From the NCBI GenBank assembly GCA_965246845.1, contig CBDFFR010000001.1:121193-185192 (forward strand): a DNA stretch of 64,000 nt, given 5' to 3'. Position 1 is the stretch's first letter. Each line of letters starts with the position of its first letter. Source of the DNA: JBBRMW01 sp965246845. GTDB lineage: Bacteria > Chloroflexota > Anaerolineae > Aggregatilineales > UBA2796. A program made the translations under genes and the position numbers. This document shows, in pieces, positions 58,278 through 64,000 of this stretch. The notes under the pieces are model-generated. The model worked only from the letters and a program-made list of their open reading frames with translations, did no database searches and was not told the origin of the DNA.

Positions 58278-61200
58278 ATGAAACGGCTTTCCGGGGTACA
58301 CTATCTCATCCGTGCAACCATGACACCCGAAGAACACCTGCACCTTCTCGGTCCATATCTGCCAACCGACCGCTTCCGCGCGATGCTTCGGGGCGAAGAG
58401 CTGCCTTTTGCCTGCGTCGGCGCTGCGCTGCTCATGGATATTACCGGGTTTACACCCCTGACATCGGGGCTGGTTGCACAGCATGGCGCACGGCGCGGCG
58501 GCGAAGAACTCAAGAAGCGCCTGAACCCGATGTACGAAACGGTCGCCGGGCAGGTCTTCTATCACGGCGGGAGCGTGATCCGCTTCACGGGTGACGGCTT
58601 CATCGCGTGGTTCGATGACGCGCAGGCCGATCTTGCGGGCGATGTGGTGCGCGTTTCAGCGCTTGAACGTGCTGCTGCTGCCGGGCTGGAAATGCAAGCG
58701 GTAATGCGCTTCTTTCACGGCCTCACCCTCAAAGTCGCGATTGGGCAGGGGCGCGCCTATCGTTCGGTCGTCGGCAACGCCGCGCATGGCGTGATGGATG
58801 TGCTATTCGGTCCCGCCGTCGAAGAGATGATGGTAGTCGCAGCCAATCCGCAGCCGGGGCTGGTCCTCGCTTCGGAAAGCGTGGCGGACCGTCTGCGCAG
58901 GGGCGGGTTTACCTTCACACGCGGTGAGGGTGAGCGGCTGATCGTTGAAAACGTCACCCCGGACGCCGCGCAACGCGCCAAAGCGCACCGCTGGACAGCG
59001 TGGCACGCGGCAGCGGATACGGCCTCCATTGCGGAGCGGGCGCGTCCCTGGCTGCCGCCCGTGCTGCGTGAACAGGTCGCAGGCGGCTATGTGAATTTTG
59101 TCGGCGAACTGCGCGAGGCGCTGCCTATGTTCATCGCGTGCGACCTGCCGGAGATTTCCGCGGAACACTTGACCGCAACCGTCGAAGGAATGCAGCGGAT
59201 CATTGCAGGGGCAGGCGGGCGGCTGGTTTCGATTGAGATCGAACAAAAGCGCGCAGTCGTCTTCGCGGTATTCGGCGCGCCGCTCGCGCATGGCGACGAC
59301 TCGGAACGGGCGATCAGCGCCGCGCTTGCACTGCGGGAGTGGGCGCTTCTGCAAAGCGGGATCGGCAGCCTGCGTATCGGGGTTAGCCGGGGGCTGCTCT
59401 ATTCGGGCATCGTCGGCGGCGAAGTGCGCCACGAATACAGCACCATCGGCGACGAGACAAACCTCGCGGCGCGGTTGATGATGGCAGCGCAGGCCGGGCA
59501 AATCCTCACCACGCCGCGTGTGCGCGACGATACGCACCAGCGCATTCTGTACCACGACCTGACGCCGATCAACGTCAAAGGCCGCGAGGATACAATTGCG
59601 GTTTCGGAACCTTACGCGCGCGTCCACGCGGGCTATCGGCGCTCGCAACGCGGTGAGATGGTTGGGCGCGCGGCGGAACTGGTGCAGGTCGAGAAGCTGC
59701 TCAAGGCGCTGGCGGGCAATATGCCGCGTATTCTGCGCGTCGAAGGGCAAGCCGGCATCGGCAAAAGCCGCCTCGTCACGGAATTGCAGCGGGTGGCCGT
59801 CGAACGCGGTTTTGAATTGCTCGAAGGCGACTGTTTGAGTACGCAGCGCACGACGGCCTGGCTACCCTGGCGTCAAATCATTCTGGATTTGCTGGGCGTC
59901 GCGCCGGATTCCGACGATGCCGAAAACATCACGACACGGCTCACGCGCGCGCTGCACGAATTCAACCCGGAGTGGGCGGATCGGCTGCCGCTGCTGCTGG
60001 AAGTTCTCGGCATGGAAGACGGGAATGCCCCGGAGATGTTGCAGGGCGAAACCCGTCGACAAGCCGTGATCGCGCTGATTTGCGACCTGCTGCTGCGCTA
60101 CGCAAATCGCAAGCCGCTGGTCCTCACGCTCGAAGATATTCACTGGATCGATGAAGTTTCGGAAGCGCTTGCTATCGAACTCGCGCGCCGCCTGACGGTC
60201 GAGCCGGAGCCGATCCTGCTCGTGCTGGCACACCGCCCGCAGGCTGAAATGGACCGCGCGCTGGATATATTCAGCATCGTTTCGGAGATGTATATCACCT
60301 CGGTAATCATGCTGACCGATCTCACGCAAACCGAAGTTGGGCATCTGGTCGAAGCGCACCTGAAAGCGCGCTCCCCGGCAGAACTGACGGCATTCGTCTA
60401 TGAAAAAGCACGCGGAAATCCGTTTTTCATCAAGGAACTGCTCGATACCCTCAGCGAAGCCGAGGCAATCCGTATCGAGGGTCCGCGCGCGCGTATCGTC
60501 CGCGACCTGAATGCGAGCGACCTGCCGCGCACCGTACATGAAATCGTGCAGATGCGGATCGACCGCCTCTCCGAAACCGATAAGATTCTGCTCAAAGTCG
60601 CCTCCGTAATTGGCCTGCGCTTCCCAATCCTGGTGCTTGCCGAAAGCCTGCCCGTCAGCATCGCCTACGATGAACTGCTGCTCGGCCTGCAACATCTCGA
60701 AGCGCGCGACCTGATCTACCATGAAGAAGGCGAAGCCGAATTGACCTACGGCTTCAAGCACGCAATCGTGCAGGATGTGGTCTATCAAAGCCTGCTTGAC
60801 GCGCAGCAAATCGCGCTGCATCGCGCCGTCGGCGACGTCCTCTCGCGGGCTGCGCCGCAGGCAGTGGAGCGGCTCGCGTGGCACTTTGCGCGGGCGAACG
60901 ACATCCCGAACATGTGGAAGTATCTGCGCCTTGCGGCGGAACGCAGCCTGCGCGATTACGCCAGCCTCGCGGCGCTTGGGTTCCTCGACGAAACACTGCG
61001 AGTCGCCGAAAAATATGGCAAGGCACTCGCCCTGACCGATGCGGACCTCTTTGCGATCCGTGCCGACCGCCTGGGCGTCCTTTTGCGCAGTGGCAGCGCG
61101 CAGCCTGCGCAGGATGAACTCGGTGAATTGGCGCGGCTGGCCGCGCGCGCTGACCGTCGCGACTGGCAGGTGATGATCCTGACCTTCCGCGCGCAATACT

Positions 61201-62324
61201 TTATGGGACTCAACCGCTGGAATGAAGCGCTCGCAACCGCGCGCGAGACCGTCGCCCTGGCGGAGGCTCAGAACCGCGATGATCTGGCGTGGGAAGCGTA
61301 CATGCTCGTTTGTGATGCGTGCCGGGCGCTGAATTTGCGCGAGGCATTGCGTGAAGTGCTGCCACGCGTGTATGCGCTGGCACGCCGCATGACCGACCCG
61401 CGCAAGCAAATCTGGCTGACGCTGCAAGAGATCGACGACCTGTATCTGGCCGAGCCGGAAAAAGCGGACGTGCTTGGCAAGGCCGCACTTGCGCTCGCTG
61501 AACAGGTGCAGGATCGACCGCTGATCATCGCCTGTCTGGAGGCAATCGCGCTGTTCCACATACGCAATAATGCGCGTTACGATGCGTGGCTGATTGGGAA
61601 GCGCCAGCTCGATTTGCTGCGGCAGGTGGGCGACCGTCGCGGCGAGGGGACAGCGCTCGTCACACTGGGCGCGAACCTCGTCCACCTCGGCCAACTTTCG
61701 GAAGCCAACGCTGCGCTGCTGGATGGCTACAAAATCCTGCACCAGATCGGCGCGGTCTTCGCCGAATCGCGCGCGCTGCTCTATATGGGCCAGATCGCGG
61801 CGCACCGTCGGGCGTGGGGCGAAGGGCTTGCCTATGCGCTGCGCGGGCTGGCCGTCCTGCGCGATCTGGACCTCGGCATCTCGGTCGCGCGTGCGCAGCT
61901 TTTCATCGGAAGCATGTACCTCGGTGACGGCGATTTGGGGTCAGCAAGCGACGCTTTCACCGAATGTCGCGAGCTATCGCGCGAGGCCGGTTTCGAGCGT
62001 GTGGTTGCCGAAGCGGGAGCCGCGCTCGCGGATGTCGCATTGCAGCGCGGTGAGATCGAAAGCGCGCGGCGACAAATCACGCCGATATTGCCGCATCTGC
62101 TGACTTGCGATGTGCGCGATCTGCAACAGCCGGGGCTGGCCTGGTGGCGCGCCGTGCAGGTCCTCGACCGATGCGCCGATTTCGGGGGCGCGGATTCGCT
62201 GCGCGCCGCATTTCGCAATTATTCGGCAGGCGTCCTCACGCGGCTGCCCGATGCAGGCTGGCGTGATGCGTATATTAATAATGTGTGGTATCACCGCGTT
62301 CTGCTGGAGCCGATTTATGGTTGA
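58278..62324 (+). CDS. adenylate/guanylate cyclase-AAA ATPase-TPR regulator (soluble-adenylyl-cyclase-like)
   Basis: This 1348-residue multidomain protein has a first class III cyclase domain (about 45-200) with metal Asp residues in LLMDITGFTPL and RFTGDGFIAWF. A second cyclase-like domain (about 280-430, LRIGVSRGLLYSGIVGG...YSTIGDETNLAARL) lacks the first metal Asp and is probably regulatory. A STAND/AAA-type ATPase follows, with Walker A EGQAGIGKS near 490 and Walker B LTLEDIHW near 617. From about 830, TPR-like helices run to the C-terminus. The order matches mammalian soluble adenylyl cyclase and its bacterial relatives. AGGTGA lies 8 bases before ATG 58278. Confidence 0.85.
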   Translation: MKRLSGVHYLIRATMTPEEHLHLLGPYLPTDRFRAMLRGEELPFACVGAALLMDITGFTPLTSGLVAQHGARRGGEELKKRLNPMYETVAGQVFYHGGSVIRFTGDGFIAWFDDAQADLAGDVVRVSALERAAAAGLEMQAVMRFFHGLTLKVAIGQGRAYRSVVGNAAHGVMDVLFGPAVEEMMVVAANPQPGLVLASESVADRLRRGGFTFTRGEGERLIVENVTPDAAQRAKAHRWTAWHAAADTASIAERARPWLPPVLREQVAGGYVNFVGELREALPMFIACDLPEISAEHLTATVEGMQRIIAGAGGRLVSIEIEQKRAVVFAVFGAPLAHGDDSERAISAALALREWALLQSGIGSLRIGVSRGLLYSGIVGGEVRHEYSTIGDETNLAARLMMAAQAGQILTTPRVRDDTHQRILYHDLTPINVKGREDTIAVSEPYARVHAGYRRSQRGEMVGRAAELVQVEKLLKALAGNMPRILRVEGQAGIGKSRLVTELQRVAVERGFELLEGDCLSTQRTTAWLPWRQIILDLLGVAPDSDDAENITTRLTRALHEFNPEWADRLPLLLEVLGMEDGNAPEMLQGETRRQAVIALICDLLLRYANRKPLVLTLEDIHWIDEVSEALAIELARRLTVEPEPILLVLAHRPQAEMDRALDIFSIVSEMYITSVIMLTDLTQTEVGHLVEAHLKARSPAELTAFVYEKARGNPFFIKELLDTLSEAEAIRIEGPRARIVRDLNASDLPRTVHEIVQMRIDRLSETDKILLKVASVIGLRFPILVLAESLPVSIAYDELLLGLQHLEARDLIYHEEGEAELTYGFKHAIVQDVVYQSLLDAQQIALHRAVGDVLSRAAPQAVERLAWHFARANDIPNMWKYLRLAAERSLRDYASLAALGFLDETLRVAEKYGKALALTDADLFAIRADRLGVLLRSGSAQPAQDELGELARLAARADRRDWQVMILTFRAQYFMGLNRWNEALATARETVALAEAQNRDDLAWEAYMLVCDACRALNLREALREVLPRVYALARRMTDPRKQIWLTLQEIDDLYLAEPEKADVLGKAALALAEQVQDRPLIIACLEAIALFHIRNNARYDAWLIGKRQLDLLRQVGDRRGEGTALVTLGANLVHLGQLSEANAALLDGYKILHQIGAVFAESRALLYMGQIAAHRRAWGEGLAYALRGLAVLRDLDLGISVARAQLFIGSMYLGDGDLGSASDAFTECRELSREAGFERVVAEAGAALADVALQRGEIESARRQITPILPHLLTCDVRDLQQPGLAWWRAVQVLDRCADFGGADSLRAAFRNYSAGVLTRLPDAGWRDAYINNVWYHRVLLEPIYG

Positions 62325-62398
62325 TACCAGCACTGGGCTATTGTGCTTCTATTACGTCCCATTATTGAAATCACACGCGCGGTTCTGGATCAATCACG

Positions 62399-62869
62399 TT
62401 AGCGATCCAGTATGTCCAGCTCATTTTGAAAGCGGGCATTCGCGCTCGAATAATCATATGCGGCGGGCGACCCGGCGAGCCGCAGCCGTACCGGAGTCCC
62501 TAACATGCCCTGCATCCGCGACTTCAACGACTCCGAGCCGTCGAGCGGTTCCAGATAGACTTCATCGTCGAATGCAGGCGGTTCTATGCCCGCAAGCTGG
62601 CAAAGCAGCGCGCCACATGCCCGCTCAAAATGTTTGCCGAGACTGGCCGCCGGAACCTCGCGCGGGACGATGATCATCTGGATTTCTTTGGGAAGCACGA
62701 CAAAACCAATCAGCGCATAAGCGGCCTGCTGCCGAAAATTCAGTAGAATCGTGGTTGCGAGTTCCGCGCACGGCTCCCCGGCAAGCACCGCGCGCCCTGC
62801 CGCCGTTTCCACACGGATGAAGACGCCGCGCTGGAAGGGCTGTGTTTTCAAGCGGTCGGTACGTACCAT
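62399..62869 (-). CDS. RAYT-like (Y1 transposase) protein with HUH motif lost
   Basis: This protein of about 156 residues follows the layout of REP-associated tyrosine transposases. After an N-terminal FQRGVFIRV strand comes ALIGFVVLPKEIQMIIVP, which aligns with the AYVVMPNHVHLLL element, then ASLGKHFERACGALL. Near the C-terminus SPAAYDYSSANARF aligns with the EDYPWSS element. The catalytic His-x-His is replaced by Glu-Ile-Gln and no catalytic Tyr is evident, so it cannot be an active transposase of this type. The GTG 27 bases upstream is an alternative start. It lies downstream of the GT9 gene on the same strand. Confidence 0.55.
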   Translation of the reverse strand: MVRTDRLKTQPFQRGVFIRVETAAGRAVLAGEPCAELATTILLNFRQQAAYALIGFVVLPKEIQMIIVPREVPAASLGKHFERACGALLCQLAGIEPPAFDDEVYLEPLDGSESLKSRMQGMLGTPVRLRLAGSPAAYDYSSANARFQNELDILDR

Positions 62870-62882
62870 CGTGTTCACAATT

Positions 62883-63920
62883 TCAGATGATAGCACGAGC
62901 GAGTGTCAACGCCTCTTCGATGGTTACGCCATCGCGCGTCCACTCGAAAACTGGCGGCGCGCCCGCCGAAACGCCCTGCGCGGGGAGGGCGATGGGCTTC
63001 CACGCATAGGTCGCGTGTGCCACGAAGGGCGCATAGCGCAACGGGTCCGAGGGACCGAAGATCATCAGGACCTTCGCGCCACAGGCCGCCGCGAGGTGCG
63101 CCACGCCATTGTCATTCCCGACATAGAGGAGCGTTTGAGGGAGCGCTGCGAGTCCCGCTATTTGCATAAGAGTGAGTTGTCCCGTCAGGTCGAGGGGTTT
63201 GTATTCTGTTAGAGAGTGTACTATGTCCTGTGTTAAATCTCTATCAGCCTCTCCACCAATCAGCACAACCCGCGCGCCAGTTTCAGCGCTGAAGCGCGCC
63301 GCAAATGTCGTGAAACGGTCCGGCGGCCAGCGCTTGGAGACCATCCGCATTCCGGGGTTGACCCCGCCGCCGGGGTGAATGAGCAATAGCGGCGCGGCAT
63401 CCCCAATGACTTGCCGCGCAAAGTCGACATCTGACGCGCGGGGTTGTGCATTTGCCCAGCAATCGGCAACGTTGAGGCCGAGCGCCCGCGCAATATCCAG
63501 ATAAATTTCGGCCTCGTGCCGCCGAGTCGCCGGGTCGATACGCGCTTTCACGGTATAGCCGAAGCCGCGTCCCGCGCTATCCAGCCCGGCACGAACCGGG
63601 ATGCCACTCAACAGCGCAGCGAGGCTGACGAGGCGCGAACGTTCCGGCACGATCAACATATCGTAGCGCCCTGCACGCAGCCGCCGCGCCAGCGAGAACA
63701 ATCCGCGCAGGGTCGCTGCCGGGTTACTCGCATCGCCCGTGATCATGACGTTTTGCAAGGCCGGGTGTCCTTCGAGCGCGCCCGCCGACCAGCGGTTTAC
63801 CCACCAATCGATCTGCGCATCCGGGTAGCCACGCCGCACCGCCGCAAGTAAGGCCGTCGCGAAGACCACATCGCCGATGCAACACGGTTTGAGGAACGCG
63901 ATCCGGCTAGGAGTCGGCAT
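62883..63920 (-). CDS. glycosyltransferase family 9 (heptosyltransferase-like)
   Basis: This 345-residue GT-B fold protein of family 9 has an N-terminal IAFLKPCCIGDVVFATALLAAVRRGYPDAQIDWWV (the GD motif of ADP-heptose:LPS transferases). Its C-terminal domain has LLLIHPGGG, SKRWPPDRF, VVLIGGEAD and a late YVGNDNGVAHLAAACG with the nucleotide-sugar-binding motif. It should transfer a sugar to a cell-surface polymer at the cytoplasmic membrane. A heptose donor is not assured in Chloroflexota. The ATG overlaps the last codons of the partial upstream gene. Confidence 0.9.
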   Translation of the reverse strand: MPTPSRIAFLKPCCIGDVVFATALLAAVRRGYPDAQIDWWVNRWSAGALEGHPALQNVMITGDASNPAATLRGLFSLARRLRAGRYDMLIVPERSRLVSLAALLSGIPVRAGLDSAGRGFGYTVKARIDPATRRHEAEIYLDIARALGLNVADCWANAQPRASDVDFARQVIGDAAPLLLIHPGGGVNPGMRMVSKRWPPDRFTTFAARFSAETGARVVLIGGEADRDLTQDIVHSLTEYKPLDLTGQLTLMQIAGLAALPQTLLYVGNDNGVAHLAAACGAKVLMIFGPSDPLRYAPFVAHATYAWKPIALPAQGVSAGAPPVFEWTRDGVTIEEALTLARAII

Positions 63921-64000
63921 CTTCCGGCACTTCCGGTAGCGGCGGCTGCAATGCCTGAATGACCTGCTGCTCCAGTTCCCAGAGCGTGAGGCGTTCGCGT
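63907..64000 (-). CDS. partial gene at the window edge
   Basis: The last 30 codons of a minus-strand frame enter from the window edge (RERLTLWELEQQVIQAL and a P/E/D-rich end PPLPEVPEDADS) and stop at TAG 63907-63909. The frame overlaps the GT9 start by 14 bases, so it is the upstream operon gene. It is too short to name. Confidence 0.6.
   Translation of the reverse strand, partial: RERLTLWELEQQVIQALQPPLPEVPEDADS

Noticed and set aside
59862..61805. 647-codon open frame antisense to the cyclase gene
   Set aside because: The plus-strand cyclase/ATPase/TPR protein has clear motifs throughout, and the antisense product has no recognised domain and a residue mix typical of shadow frames in GC-rich DNA.
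1..64000. tRNA or rRNA genes
   Set aside because: No cloverleaf-like sequence with a TTCGA T-loop and matching arms, and no rRNA-like stretch, was seen in the intergenic regions.

Overview
The window is GC-rich and densely coded on both strands. It looks like a chromosomal segment of a Chloroflexota bacterium, probably class Anaerolineae. This placement is inferred, not read from a marker gene. It rests on the mix of a huge DUF11/SdrD-type surface protein, secreted beta-propeller proteins, several Ser/Thr kinases, a cyclase-ATPase regulator of soluble-adenylyl-cyclase type, and a family of short GGGCGGAC...GTCCGCCC palindromes in the intergenic gaps. No rRNA, tRNA, CRISPR array, phage or complete insertion sequence was recognised.

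Layout. 0.1-4.4 kb (minus): PHP metallo-hydrolase, M20 peptidase, alpha/beta hydrolase and a TrmI-like tRNA m1A methyltransferase. 4.6-14.1 kb (plus): one 3161-residue secreted protein with nine DUF11-like modules, ten SdrD/Cna-B-like modules, one more DUF11 module and an LPATGE sorting-like tail, closed by a strong terminator. 14.3-16.0 kb (minus): ABC-F ATPase. 16.2-22.4 kb (plus): a branched-chain-amino-acid-type ABC transporter operon (binding protein, fused LivH-LivM permease, two ATPases) that includes a UroD-fold, probably zinc-dependent methyltransferase. It is preceded by a 25-codon leader ORF with six Cys codons and an intrinsic terminator, a candidate cysteine-responsive attenuator. 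22.4-28.4 kb: a DUF35 protein split by an in-frame amber codon, a CNMP-binding/DUF1003 protein, a thioesterase, a TetR/DUF4260 pair, and a GNAT/UbiA-type prenyltransferase/unknown cluster.

28.7-37.3 kb (plus): a TolB-like propeller protein, a BNR-repeat protein paired with a MoaD/ThiS-like protein, a FecR-like secreted protein paired with a membrane Ser/Thr kinase, an acyl-CoA dehydrogenase, and a PIN-domain toxin-antitoxin module. 37.4-44.8 kb: a truncated ECF sigma factor, a TetR regulator divergent from a membrane protein with two matching operators, then (mostly minus) TyrA-like, HD, S2P, DUF72 and GH57-like genes. The GH57 protein lacks its expected nucleophile. 44.9-46.6 kb: two adjacent broken genes. 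46.8-56.9 kb: a DUF2382 stress protein, an aquaporin, a DUF3179 protein, a kinase-response-regulator fusion in an overlapping operon with a dehydrogenase homologue, a second propeller protein and SbcD. 56.9-64 kb: a ClC transporter, the cyclase-ATPase-TPR regulator, a RAYT-like protein that has lost its HUH motif, and a GT9 glycosyltransferase overlapping a partial gene at the window edge.

Two signals deserve most attention: the Cys-codon leader with its terminator ahead of the transporter/methyltransferase operon, and the REP/BIME-like palindromes together with the RAYT-like protein. Many computed open frames run back into these palindromes and start inside them. Gene starts were therefore set by ribosome-binding sites and family length.
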